From the NCBI RefSeq assembly GCF_016901775.1, contig NZ_JACJKW010000005.1:62001-126000 (forward strand): DNA of 64,000 nt, given 5' to 3'. Each line of letters starts with the position of its first letter. The first letter of the stretch is position 1. Below the pieces are notes generated by a model, which ran no database searches, had not been told where the DNA came from, and saw only the letters and a list, made by a program, of their open reading frames with translations. This document shows positions 24,870 through 33,103 of the stretch, piece by piece. Both the position numbers and the translations under genes were made by a program. This stretch comes from Intestinimonas butyriciproducens (GTDB taxonomy: Bacteria > Bacillota > Clostridia > Oscillospirales > Butyricicoccaceae).

Positions 24870-26249
24870 GTGAGCAGTAAGAACCAAAACACCGCCGTCT
24901 CCAATGAAGGAAGCGGCTTCCGCCGGGAGATCGGCCTTTTCGGAGGTGTGAGCATCATTGGCGGAATCATGATCGGCTCGGGTATTTTCTACCTGGGCAG
25001 CTATGTGCTGCAGCGCAGCGGCATGAGCATGGGTCTGTCTTTGATCGTCTGGATCCTGGGCGGCCTGATTTCCCTGATGGGAGGACTGTGCTATGCCGAA
25101 CTGGGTGCTTCCATGCCCAAGGCCGGCGGCAGCTATGTGTACCTCAACCAGGCCTATCATCCTGCGGTGGGCTTTATGTGCGGCTTTTCCAGCTGGCTTC
25201 TTGGCGGCGCCGGGTCCATTGCCGCCATCGCCATCGCCTTCCCCAAAGCCTTCTCCACACTGGTGCCCATCAGTGATGTGCAGGTCAAGGCGGTGGCCAT
25301 CGGTCTGATCATTCTGCTGACCGCCATCAACTATGTGGGTGTCAAGCAGGGCAGCATCGTGCAGAACATCTTCATGGTGGCCAAGGTGGCTCCCATCCTG
25401 CTGATTCTGGTGCTGGGCATCTTTGCCGGAAAGCAGACCCCTGACCTCAATCCCATTCCCGCATCGTCTCCCTCCTTCGGCGGCCTGATCGGCATGATCG
25501 CTTTTGCCATCGTGGCCTCCCTGTGGGCCTATGAAGGCTGGACCAACCTGAATATCGTCTCGGAAGAGATCCGCAACCCCAAAAAGAACCTGCCCCTGGC
25601 TCTGATTGTCGCCATTGTGGGCTGCACCGTTCTTTTCACTCTGTTCAATTTTGCCGTTTACCGGGTGCTTCCCATCGACCAGATCACTTCCATGATCGAA
25701 GGCGGAGACATCTACCTGGGCACTGAGGTGGCCAACACCGTGCTGGGCAGCGCCGGGCAGATCGTTGTGGTGATTGCCATGGCCACCGCTATCTTCGGTT
25801 CCCTCAATGGCTGTATCCTGGTGTTCCCCCGGCAGTATTACGCCATGGCCAAGGACGGCTATTTCTTCAAGTCCTTTGCCAAGCTCCATCCCAAGCACAA
25901 GACTCCTGCGGCTTCCCTCATCGTGCAGGCCATCATCTCCATTGCTCTGGTGCTGGTGCGGGATCTGGATCAGCTGACAAACCTGGTTATTTTCTCCAGC
26001 ATGCTCTTTAACACCCTGACCATCGGCGCCGTTTTCATCTTCCGCAAGAAGATGCCCAACCTGGAGCGGCCCTACAAGGCCTGGGGCTATCCGGTGACCG
26101 TGGTCGTCACCCTTCTCATCTTCATCGGGCTGATGATCAACACCCTGGTGGAAGACCCTGTCACATCCATTATCGGTCTGTCTGTGCCCGCACTGGGCTT
26201 TGTATGCTATCACTTCTTCCGCTGGTATAACAACCGGCAGAGCGCCTGA
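24870..26249 (+). CDS. APC superfamily amino acid permease
   Basis: A 459-residue permease with about 12 hydrophobic segments. The first helix carries GGIMIGSGIFYLGSYV, the substrate-backbone-binding motif of the APC fold, and the sequence resembles LAT/Gab-type transporters. The GTG at 24870 was chosen (GAGAGG eight bases upstream). In-frame codons before it run through the riboswitch terminator and cannot be coding. The lysine riboswitch predicts uptake of lysine or a lysine-containing compound, but the protein family itself does not specify this. It is 15 bases upstream of the amidohydrolase. Confidence 0.9.
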   Translation: MSSKNQNTAVSNEGSGFRREIGLFGGVSIIGGIMIGSGIFYLGSYVLQRSGMSMGLSLIVWILGGLISLMGGLCYAELGASMPKAGGSYVYLNQAYHPAVGFMCGFSSWLLGGAGSIAAIAIAFPKAFSTLVPISDVQVKAVAIGLIILLTAINYVGVKQGSIVQNIFMVAKVAPILLILVLGIFAGKQTPDLNPIPASSPSFGGLIGMIAFAIVASLWAYEGWTNLNIVSEEIRNPKKNLPLALIVAIVGCTVLFTLFNFAVYRVLPIDQITSMIEGGDIYLGTEVANTVLGSAGQIVVVIAMATAIFGSLNGCILVFPRQYYAMAKDGYFFKSFAKLHPKHKTPAASLIVQAIISIALVLVRDLDQLTNLVIFSSMLFNTLTIGAVFIFRKKMPNLERPYKAWGYPVTVVVTLLIFIGLMINTLVEDPVTSIIGLSVPALGFVCYHFFRWYNNRQSA

Positions 26250-26264
26250 TGGGAGGTAAATAAC

Positions 26265-27875
26265 ATGAATACCGTCATTTATAACGCCAATGTGTATCTG
26301 GAGCGGGAGCATTTTGCTCAGGCTCTGCTCATTGAAAACGATACCATCAAGATGGTGGGCACCAACGAAGAGGTGCTGGCCGCCGCTCCCCAGGACGCCC
26401 AGAAGATGGACGCCCAGGGCAAAACGGTGATCCCCGGCTTTGTGGACACCCATCAGCATCTGTACCATGTGGGTCAGAACCTTTTGCGGGTGGATCTGTC
26501 CGGCTGCCGCAGCCAGCAGGATGTGGTGGATGCCGGCCGGAAGTTCATCGAAGAGCATAAAGTCCCCGCCGGTGAGCCGGTGGAAGGCTGGGGCTGGAAC
26601 CAGGACTATTTCGCCGACGGCCCCATGATGCCCACCCGTCAGCTGCTGGATCAGGTGAGCACCGTCCATCCGGTGCTGTTTACCCGGGCCTGCGGCCATG
26701 TGATGGTGTGCAACACCCTGGCTCTGGAAAAGGCCGGCGTGTGGGAAAACCCGCCGGTGGTGGAGGGCGGCCAGTTTGATCTGGAAGCCGACGGTCATCC
26801 CAACGGCATCGTTCGGGAGAGCAGCGCCAAGGAGATTGTGAACCAGGCCATCCTCCCGGAAGAGAACGAAGAAAAGATGGAAGAGATCCTGGCCGCTGCC
26901 ATGGATTACGCCGCCAGCCACGGTCTGACCAGCGTGCAGACCAACGATGTGGCCGGAGAAAATTACGAAGCCATGCTTCGGGTCTATGATAAGCTGCTCC
27001 ATGAAAAGAAGAGCCTGCGGGTGTATATGCAGTGCTGCCTGATGGAAAAAGAGCTGTTCCAGCGTTTCCTCAATGACGGCCATCGCACCGGCACCGGGGA
27101 TCAGTGGCTGAAGATCGGGCCGCTGAAGCTGTTCACCGACGGCAGCCTGGGCGCCCGCACCGCCCTGATGCGTCAGGATTATGCCGATGAGCCGGGTACC
27201 CGGGGCATCAGCACCCTGTCCCAGGAGGACCTGGACGCCCTGGTGGCTCTGGCTGAGGAAAACAAGATGCAGGTGGCCGTTCACGCCATCGGCGACAAGG
27301 CCATCGAGATGTGTCTGGACAGCTATGAGAAGGTGCTGAAGGATGGGAAAAACCCCAACCGCCATGGCATCGTTCATTGCCAGATCACCGACCGGCCCCT
27401 GCTCCAGCGTTTTGCCGACCTGGATGTCCATGCCCTGGTGCAGCCCATTTTCCTCCACTACGATATGCACATCTGCGCCGATCGCGTGGGGCAGGAGCTG
27501 ACCAATACCTCCTATGCCTTCTACACCATGAATGAGCTGGGTGTTCATGTGTCCTATGGCACCGACTCTCCTGTGGAAGACCTGGATCCCATCGCCAACC
27601 TCCATTGCGCTGTCTGCCGCCAGGATCTGAAGCATCAGCCCGCCGGCGGATGGATCCCCACAGAAAAAGTGGATATCTATCAGGCGGTGGACGACTACAC
27701 CATCAGCGGTGCCTACAATGCCTTTGAAGAGCAGACCAAGGGCCGCCTGGCCCCCGGCTATGTGGCCGACCTGGTGATGCTGGATCAGGATATTTTCCAC
27801 ATTCCCGAAGAACAGATTCTGGACACCCATGTGACCCTTACCATGGTAGGGGGCAAGGTGGTCTATCAGAAGTAA
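26265..27875 (+). CDS. Amidohydrolase family 3 protein (YtcJ-like)
   Basis: A 536-residue metal-dependent hydrolase. Metal ligands: VIPGFVDTHQHLYHVG near residue 65 (HxH), a central lysine in WLKIGPLKLFTDGSLG, histidines in QVAVHAIGDKA and GIVHCQITD, and the catalytic aspartate in SYGTDSPVEDLDP. YtcJ-type proteins hydrolyse amide or cyclic amide bonds of mostly unknown substrates. Co-transcription with a permease under a lysine riboswitch suggests the substrate releases lysine, for example an N-acyl lysine; this is inference. GGGAGGTAAATAAC precedes the ATG. Confidence 0.9.
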   Translation: MNTVIYNANVYLEREHFAQALLIENDTIKMVGTNEEVLAAAPQDAQKMDAQGKTVIPGFVDTHQHLYHVGQNLLRVDLSGCRSQQDVVDAGRKFIEEHKVPAGEPVEGWGWNQDYFADGPMMPTRQLLDQVSTVHPVLFTRACGHVMVCNTLALEKAGVWENPPVVEGGQFDLEADGHPNGIVRESSAKEIVNQAILPEENEEKMEEILAAAMDYAASHGLTSVQTNDVAGENYEAMLRVYDKLLHEKKSLRVYMQCCLMEKELFQRFLNDGHRTGTGDQWLKIGPLKLFTDGSLGARTALMRQDYADEPGTRGISTLSQEDLDALVALAEENKMQVAVHAIGDKAIEMCLDSYEKVLKDGKNPNRHGIVHCQITDRPLLQRFADLDVHALVQPIFLHYDMHICADRVGQELTNTSYAFYTMNELGVHVSYGTDSPVEDLDPIANLHCAVCRQDLKHQPAGGWIPTEKVDIYQAVDDYTISGAYNAFEEQTKGRLAPGYVADLVMLDQDIFHIPEEQILDTHVTLTMVGGKVVYQK

Positions 27876-27915
27876 TCATCGGACTTTTCTCCTGCAAATA
27901 GAGAACAAAAGAGCC

Positions 27916-27969
27916 GAAGACCCCTGCAAAACTGGAAAAGGTGGCCTTTGCCGCCTTTGCGGTACACGC
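27916..27969 (+). repeat. Dispersed 3'-UTR structured repeat, copy B (truncated)
   Basis: Only the 3' part of the element is recognisable: GACCCCTGCAAAACTGG then hairpin 3 as AAAGGTGGC-CTTT-GCCGCCTTT and ACACGC. It follows the amidohydrolase gene in the same orientation. Hairpin 3 differs in sequence from copies A, C and D but keeps pairing. Confidence 0.65.
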
Positions 27970-28004
27970 AAAACCGCCGCCCTCTTTACGAAGGCGGCGG
28001 TTTT
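27970..28004. terminator. Terminator after the amidohydrolase / repeat copy B
   Basis: AAAACCGCCGCC and GGCGGCGGTTTT form a 12-bp stem with a 10-base loop. Confidence 0.85.
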
Positions 28005-28047
28005 GTGCTACACTGGGATGGAACTCAGGAAAGAAGTGAGGAAAAGA

Positions 28048-28398
28048 ATGAATATACAGATCTTTGGCAAAAGCAAATGCTTTGACACCAAAAAAGCCCA
28101 GCGCTATTTCAAAGAGCGTCGGGTGAAGTTTCAGGACATCGATGTGGCCCGCTACGGTATGAGCCAGGGGGAGCTGCGCAGCGTCAAAAGTGCGGTAGGG
28201 GGTCTTGCGCCTCTGCTGGACGAAAAGAGCCGGGAATACGAAGCGCTGCACATTGCCTACCTGGAGCGGACGGAGGACATTGAGCGGGCCCTGCTGGAAA
28301 ACCCGGGGCTATTCAGGACACCCATTGTCCGCAATGGCAAAAAGGCTACTGTGGGTTATCAGCCCGATGTGTGGAAGGAGTGGGAACAAAATGGATGA
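28048..28398 (+). CDS. ArsC/Spx family protein
   Basis: A 116-residue thioredoxin-like protein of the ArsC/Spx family with one N-terminal cysteine in FGKSKCFDTKKAQRYF (Cys11) and the C-terminal FRTPIVRNGKKATVGYQP typical of the family. It lacks the Spx CxxC. It could be a glutaredoxin-like reductase; no arsenic genes are nearby. The ATG 28048 follows GTGAGGAAAAG; an in-frame ATG at 28003 is inside the preceding terminator. It overlaps the next gene by eight bases. Confidence 0.87.
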   Translation: MNIQIFGKSKCFDTKKAQRYFKERRVKFQDIDVARYGMSQGELRSVKSAVGGLAPLLDEKSREYEALHIAYLERTEDIERALLENPGLFRTPIVRNGKKATVGYQPDVWKEWEQNG

Positions 28399-28594
28399 GA
28401 GAAAAGTACAGCGGATCAATGAACTGACCCGCATTTCCCGTCAGCGGGAGCTGACAGAGGAAGAACAGCAGGAGCGCCAGGCCTTACGGATGGAATATGT
28501 GGAAAGCGTGAAAAAGAATCTGGCCGCCCAGCTGAACAGCACTGTGGTGGTGGATGAAAAGGGGAACCGCCGTCCGCTGCGCCCGAAAAAATAG
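28391..28594 (+). CDS. DUF896 family protein (YnzC-like)
   Basis: A 67-residue helical protein, ERKVQRINELTRISRQREL with a helical hairpin, of the DUF896/YnzC family common in Firmicutes and sometimes under SOS control. Start ATG 28391 overlaps the stop of the ArsC-like gene, with GGAAGGAGTGGG upstream, so it is translationally coupled. Function unknown. Confidence 0.88.
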   Translation: MDERKVQRINELTRISRQRELTEEEQQERQALRMEYVESVKKNLAAQLNSTVVVDEKGNRRPLRPKK

Positions 28595-28602
28595 GTGACC
28601 GG

Positions 28603-29004
28603 ATGAAAGGGTTTGTGGGATTTTTTCTGCTGGGATGTTCCGCCTTGCTGCTGCTCATTTCTTTGATCGTGTGGTTTCTCTGGCGGCGCAACCGGCGGAG
28701 GGTGCAGGCGGTACAGGCCAAGGTGGTGGAAAATGTACGCCGGCGGGATGCCCGGGGCCGCCCTCTTTATTTTCCCGTGCTGGAATTTCAGTGGGAAGGG
28801 GAAAACAAACGCCTGGAATCGGCCTTTGGCTGGGGATGGGAACAGTTCCAGCCTTCGGAGCGGGTTTCGGCTTTCTACGATCCCCGCCATGACCGGATGG
28901 CCGTCAAACCGCCGGTGGGGCCGGGGGTGCTGGCGCTGTGTTTCTTTGTGATTTCTCTTCTTTGTCTGGTGGGGGGGAGCATGATGCTGGCCGCCATGCT
29001 GTAA
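28603..29004 (+). CDS. Small membrane protein, DUF3592-like
   Basis: 133 residues: an N-terminal transmembrane helix (about 5-26), a basic stretch (WRRNRRR), a soluble middle (RPLYFPVLEFQWEG, VSAFYDPRHDRMAV) and a second helix at the C terminus (about 107-131). The layout and the FYDPRHP-like motif resemble DUF3592 proteins. It lies eight bases after the DUF896 gene. No catalytic residues are evident. Confidence 0.75.
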   Translation: MKGFVGFFLLGCSALLLLISLIVWFLWRRNRRRVQAVQAKVVENVRRRDARGRPLYFPVLEFQWEGENKRLESAFGWGWEQFQPSERVSAFYDPRHDRMAVKPPVGPGVLALCFFVISLLCLVGGSMMLAAML

Positions 29005-29021
29005 AAGAAAGGAGCAAAGAA

Positions 29022-29552
29022 ATGATCCTCTCCGGCTTGGAGATCCAAAGGAAGATGGGAAAAGAGATCATGATTGATCCCTTTGATCCTCGGAAAATCA
29101 ATCCGAACAGTTATAATTTGACTCTTCATAACGAATTGTTGGTATATAATGAGGAAAAATTGGACATGAAGGGGGAGAACACCGCTCACCGGATCCTGAT
29201 TCCGGAAGAGGGGCTATGGCTTCAGCCGGGAAAGCTGTACCTGGGGCGGACGGCGGAATACACCCGGACAGAGGGGTATGTGCCCATGCTGGAAGGCCGG
29301 TCTTCGGTGGGACGGCTGGGGCTTTTCATCCATGTGACAGCCGGCTTCGGGGATGTGGGATTTGCCGGTTACTGGACCTTGGAGATCTTCTGCGTCCAGC
29401 CCCTGCGGATCTATCCCCATGTGGAGATCTGCCAGATTTATTACCACACCCTGGAGGGAGATTATGTCCCTTATGGAGAGGGTAAATACCAGAACAACAG
29501 GGATATCCAGCCCAGTTTGCTCTTCCGGGATTTTGAAAAGAAGGGGTGCTGA
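29022..29552 (+). CDS. dcd: dCTP deaminase (dUTPase-fold)
   Basis: A 176-residue trimeric nucleotide deaminase that makes dUTP from dCTP; some homologues go directly to dUMP. The substrate-binding LEGRSSVGRLGLFIHVTAGF and the catalytic glutamate region GFAGYWTLEIF are clear. The start ATG 29022 follows GAAAGGAGCAAAG; an in-frame ATG 84 bases upstream lies inside the previous gene. Whether it is mono- or bifunctional cannot be decided from the sequence. Confidence 0.92.
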   Translation: MILSGLEIQRKMGKEIMIDPFDPRKINPNSYNLTLHNELLVYNEEKLDMKGENTAHRILIPEEGLWLQPGKLYLGRTAEYTRTEGYVPMLEGRSSVGRLGLFIHVTAGFGDVGFAGYWTLEIFCVQPLRIYPHVEICQIYYHTLEGDYVPYGEGKYQNNRDIQPSLLFRDFEKKGC

Positions 29553-29555
29553 GTC

Positions 29556-30155
29556 ATGGCCGAAGAGATGCTGACGGTGTACAATGACCAGATGGAACCG
29601 GTGGGAGCGGTTTCCCGTTCCCAGGCCCATGCCCAGGGCCTGCTCCATCTGGTGGCCCATTGCTGGGTGATCTCGCCCCGGGAGGATGGGGTGTGGATCT
29701 GGTTTCAGAAAAGGGCAAAGGACAAGGCGGATTTTCCCGGTTATTATGATGTCGCCGTAGGAGGGCATATTGCCCATGGGGAAGCGCCGGAAGAAGCCAT
29801 CCTGCGGGAGATCCGGGAAGAGATCGGTCTTTGCCTGCAAAAGGACGATCTGATCGATCTGGGGATCTGGCGGGAAGATCTGTGGGAAAAAGAAGAGACG
29901 CTGGACCGGGAAGCGGCCAGGGTCTTTTTGTATTTGTGCCCCTATCCGGAATTTGCCCCAGGGGAAGAAGTGGAAGAGATGGCCGCTGTTTCTCTGGAAC
30001 AATGGCAGCGCAAGGAATTGGAAGGGTGTGAATGGGTGGAAGTACTGCGGCAAGGGCAGCGGGAGCACATCCGGGCCAGCCAATGGTGCCGCCATCCAGA
30101 GGAATTTCCCCGGCTTGTTCTGCCTTTTTTGCGGGAAAGGGGGCTTTGGCGGTGA
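29556..30155 (+). CDS. NUDIX hydrolase
   Basis: 199 residues with a perfect Nudix box at 70-92: GHIAHGEAPEEAILREIREE followed by IGL. The N terminus (YNDQMEPVGAVSRSQAH) resembles the IDI/DR0079-like group of NUDIX enzymes that hydrolyse nucleoside diphosphate-linked compounds; the substrate is not assignable. Three bases separate it from dcd and it overlaps the next gene by four bases, so the cluster is an operon. Confidence 0.9.
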   Translation: MAEEMLTVYNDQMEPVGAVSRSQAHAQGLLHLVAHCWVISPREDGVWIWFQKRAKDKADFPGYYDVAVGGHIAHGEAPEEAILREIREEIGLCLQKDDLIDLGIWREDLWEKEETLDREAARVFLYLCPYPEFAPGEEVEEMAAVSLEQWQRKELEGCEWVEVLRQGQREHIRASQWCRHPEEFPRLVLPFLRERGLWR

Positions 30156-30877
30156 AGTGGCAAAGCTTTATCGCCGCTGGGCGGCAATGTGTGGCAGGCC
30201 TTCCGGATTTTGCACCGGGAGAGAAGGGCAGGGCGGTATATCTCAGCGGCGGCGATAGCCTGAAAGACCGTCTGCCCCAGTTGGAACAGGCGCTGGAAGG
30301 GGAGATGGGAAAGACCTTATTCCCCTTTGCTTTGATTGCCGTTACCCCCAAAAGCTGGGAGGAGGAGTTTTCTCCCTGGGCAGCCCCTGCCCTCAGCCGG
30401 AAAACGCCGGCTTTTACCGGCGGCGGAGATGAATATCTCCGGGACCTTGCGGGGCCTATCCGGCAGGCGTGTGAAGAAAGACTGCCTTTGCTCCCTGACC
30501 GGGAAAACAGGGCTTTGGCCGGGTATTCCCTGGCGGGGCTGAGCAGCCTCTATGCCCTTTATCAGACGGAGGCTTTCGGGGCCTTAGCCAGCGTCTCCGG
30601 CTCGCTGTGGTTTGAGGGATTCCTGAATTATATGGAAAAAACGGCGCCCCGGCGCCGGGATACCCGGGTTTATCTCTCTTTGGGCAATAAGGAAGAAAAG
30701 AGCCGTCATCCTCTCATGAAGCAAGTGGGAGACAATACCCGCCGGGCCATCGGGGTTCTGGAAGGGCAGCTCACCGTCCCCTGCACATTGGAATGGAATG
30801 AGGGCGGCCATTTTGACGGAGTCAGTGAACGGCTTTGCAAGGCCATCCGGTGGATGATGAGGAGGGAAACAAAATGA
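30152..30877 (+). CDS. Alpha/beta hydrolase, esterase D/enterochelin-esterase type
   Basis: A 241-residue alpha/beta hydrolase. The nucleophile elbow is GYSLAG (Ser126), the oxyanion and core strands are regular, and the catalytic histidine is in EGGHFDG near the C terminus. No signal peptide. GTG 30152 is the start (AAAGGGGG eight bases upstream), overlapping the NUDIX stop codon. Members act on siderophore esters, S-formylglutathione or acyl esters; nothing here narrows that. Confidence 0.82.
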   Translation: MKWQSFIAAGRQCVAGLPDFAPGEKGRAVYLSGGDSLKDRLPQLEQALEGEMGKTLFPFALIAVTPKSWEEEFSPWAAPALSRKTPAFTGGGDEYLRDLAGPIRQACEERLPLLPDRENRALAGYSLAGLSSLYALYQTEAFGALASVSGSLWFEGFLNYMEKTAPRRRDTRVYLSLGNKEEKSRHPLMKQVGDNTRRAIGVLEGQLTVPCTLEWNEGGHFDGVSERLCKAIRWMMRRETK

Positions 30878-31800
30878 AGGAACCCCAAGGGCTCACGGTG
30901 CTGGAAGGGATCTGGTGCCATGGGGAATGGATGGGAGACGAGGAGGGCAATATACAGGGAGAGTGCATTCCCTTTACACAGATGAGGGATGGAGAGTTTT
31001 ATCGGAAACAGGGCGTCTATGAAAAGATGGGCCTGCCGGTGGAGCTGCGTCAGCCGGAAAAGGAGCGCTGGCCGGAGCTTTCTCCCTGTCAGGCCGCAAC
31101 CCGCGCTTTTGCCTGGGAAGCCAGGCGAGCGGTGGAAAAGAACCACGCCTTTCTGGCGGTGGGAAGCTATTGCAATATGGCTCCTGCCATACTGGGTGGT
31201 GTGCAGCAGGCGGTGGGAACAGAAAAGGAAATTGGCCTTGTGTGGATGGACGCTCATGGGGATAACCATATTCTGGAGGGAAGCGGCCGGCAGTGGATCC
31301 GCCTGGTGAGCACCCCGTTGTCCATGATAGCAGGTCAGACCATGGAAAAGCTGAGGAAAGAGATCTGCCTGCTCGAAAAGCCCTGCCGGGGAGAAAACAT
31401 TCTGGCGGGAGATGTGCGTATTCTAGGGGAAGAAAGCGGCTGGAATCTGTGCAGGGCAGGGATCCGCCGTCTGGACAGCAGCGATTTCGGGAGGGAAGAA
31501 GTGTGGAGGCGGGAAGTGGAGCAGTTGGCCGGAAGGGTGGATGTGATTTATCTTGCCATTGACGCAGATATACTGAAGACAGAAGCCATTCCGGCGTATA
31601 TCAAAGCGGTACCTTATGGCCAGGAGGTGGAGACCGTGGCGCGCAATGCAGGGATCGTGATGGATACCGGTAAAGTGGCCGCAGTTTCCTTGTTTTGTTT
31701 TGATTTTGACCGGTATGACCAGGGAGGAGAACAGACCTATGCCAGCGGCGCCGCCATTTTGGGGGAATGCTTGAGCCGGTGGCAGTACTGCGGTAGATAA
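30874..31800 (+). CDS. Arginase/agmatinase-fold protein with incomplete metal site
   Basis: 308 residues of the ureohydrolase fold. WMDAHGDNH (Asp126, His128, Asp130) and LAIDADIL (Asp230, Asp232) match the second and third metal-binding motifs. The first motif, normally GGDHS, reads AVGSYCNMAP and lacks the histidine, so the binuclear Mn site is probably altered. It may therefore not be a classical arginase, agmatinase or formiminoglutamase. ATG 30874 follows GGAGGG and overlaps the esterase stop by four bases. It is the last gene of the cluster. Confidence 0.75.
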   Translation: MKEPQGLTVLEGIWCHGEWMGDEEGNIQGECIPFTQMRDGEFYRKQGVYEKMGLPVELRQPEKERWPELSPCQAATRAFAWEARRAVEKNHAFLAVGSYCNMAPAILGGVQQAVGTEKEIGLVWMDAHGDNHILEGSGRQWIRLVSTPLSMIAGQTMEKLRKEICLLEKPCRGENILAGDVRILGEESGWNLCRAGIRRLDSSDFGREEVWRREVEQLAGRVDVIYLAIDADILKTEAIPAYIKAVPYGQEVETVARNAGIVMDTGKVAAVSLFCFDFDRYDQGGEQTYASGAAILGECLSRWQYCGR

Positions 31801-31867
31801 AGGCCGGTTTGTATACAAGTATCCCGGTATGTTTGCGGGAAAATGCCCTTTTGTCTCTTCTGGGGAG

Positions 31868-31896
31868 TTGTCCCCGGCAAAAGGGAGGTGTATAAT
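31868..31896 (+). promoter_or_regulatory. Promoter of the citrate lyase operon
   Basis: TTGTCC (31868-31873), 17 bases and TATAAT (31891-31896). A small GGGAC-TTTT-GTCCC stem (31917-31930) is in the leader. Confidence 0.7.
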
Positions 31897-31961
31897 AAAA
31901 TTTACGGGAACCCATCGGGACTTTTGTCCCCGCATAATAGAAGAAAGGTGTGATCGCGGAA

Positions 31962-32234
31962 ATGGAGATCAAAAAAGCCGCTGTGGCCGGCACCATGGAA
32001 TCCAGCGATGTCTATGTGGAAATCAAACCGGCATCGGATATCGCGGTGCAGATCGAATCGGTGGTAGCACAGCAGTTCGGCGAGGAGATCGAGCGGGTAG
32101 TCCGGCAGGTGCTGGAGGAAAACGGCGTCAAGGGCGCCCATGTATCCCTCAATGACAAAGGCGCTGTGGAATGCGTCATCCGGGCCCGGGTGGAAACTGC
32201 CATCCGGCGTGGGGAAGGAGAGCGAGACCAGTGA
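31962..32234 (+). CDS. citD: Citrate lyase acyl carrier protein (gamma subunit)
   Basis: A 90-residue carrier. The 2'-(5''-phosphoribosyl)-3'-dephospho-CoA group attaches to the serine in AGTMESSDVYVEI, residue 14 as in other CitD proteins. Choosing ATG 31962 gives this numbering; the upstream GTG 31950 is part of the ribosome site AGAAAGGTGTGATC. First gene of citDEF. Confidence 0.94.
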   Translation: MEIKKAAVAGTMESSDVYVEIKPASDIAVQIESVVAQQFGEEIERVVRQVLEENGVKGAHVSLNDKGAVECVIRARVETAIRRGEGERDQ

Positions 32235-33103
32235 GAAGAAGTATGCTGTTTATGCCGGGCAACAACCCCGGTATGCTGCTCAATGCAGATATTCTGGGAG
32301 CGGACGCCGTCATTCTGGATCTGGAGGATGCCGTTTCTCCTGCGGAAAAAGACGCCGCCCGTATTTTGGTGCACAATGCCATCAAAACCCTGAAATATAA
32401 ATGCGAAGTATGTGTGCGCATCAATTCCATTGACACCACATTCTGGAAAGAGGATCTGGATGAGATCCTGCCTCTTGCTCCTGACCTGATCATGCCGCCT
32501 AAGATCAGCACAGCACAAGATGTGCTGGTGGTGGATGCCTACATGACCGAACTGGAAAAGAAGCACGGTATGGAAGTGGGCACAGTCAAGCTGATTCCTT
32601 TGATTGAAACTGCGCTGGGCGTGGAAAATGCCTATGCCATTGCCAGCAGCTGTCCCCGTGTGGCGGCCATGCTGCTGGGCGGCGAAGACCTGACCGCCGA
32701 CCTCCAGTGCAAACGCACCAAGGAAGGCAAGGAGATCTTCTACAGCCGCAGCCGTATGGTGGTGGCCGCCCGGGCCGCCGGGGTGGACTGCTATGACACC
32801 CCCTTCACCGATGTGAACGACGACGAGGGCCTGCGGGAGGATGCCGCCTTTGCCAAAGCGCTGGGTTTCACCGGCAAATCCTCCATCTCTCCCCGCCATG
32901 TGGCCGATATCAACCGGATCTTCAGCCCCACCCAGGCCGACATCGAATACGCCCAGGAAGTGATGGAGACCATCCGTGTGGCCAAAGAGCAGGGCAAGGG
33001 CGTTGTGTCCCTGCGTGGCAAGATGATCGACGCGCCCATCGTCACACGGGCCCGTCAGGTTCTGGAAATGGCAAAAGCAATGGGGGTGCTCATCGATGAA
33101 TAA
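32231..33103 (+). CDS. citE: Citrate lyase beta subunit (citryl-ACP lyase)
   Basis: A 290-residue HpcH/HpaI-type lyase that splits citryl-ACP to oxaloacetate and acetyl-ACP. The N terminus RRSMLFMPGNNPGML fixes GTG 32231 as start, overlapping the citD stop. Metal/substrate residues lie in DLEDAVSPAEKDAAR, LIPLIETALGVENA and LLGGEDLTADL. It overlaps citF by eight bases. Confidence 0.95.
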   Translation: MRRSMLFMPGNNPGMLLNADILGADAVILDLEDAVSPAEKDAARILVHNAIKTLKYKCEVCVRINSIDTTFWKEDLDEILPLAPDLIMPPKISTAQDVLVVDAYMTELEKKHGMEVGTVKLIPLIETALGVENAYAIASSCPRVAAMLLGGEDLTADLQCKRTKEGKEIFYSRSRMVVAARAAGVDCYDTPFTDVNDDEGLREDAAFAKALGFTGKSSISPRHVADINRIFSPTQADIEYAQEVMETIRVAKEQGKGVVSLRGKMIDAPIVTRARQVLEMAKAMGVLIDE

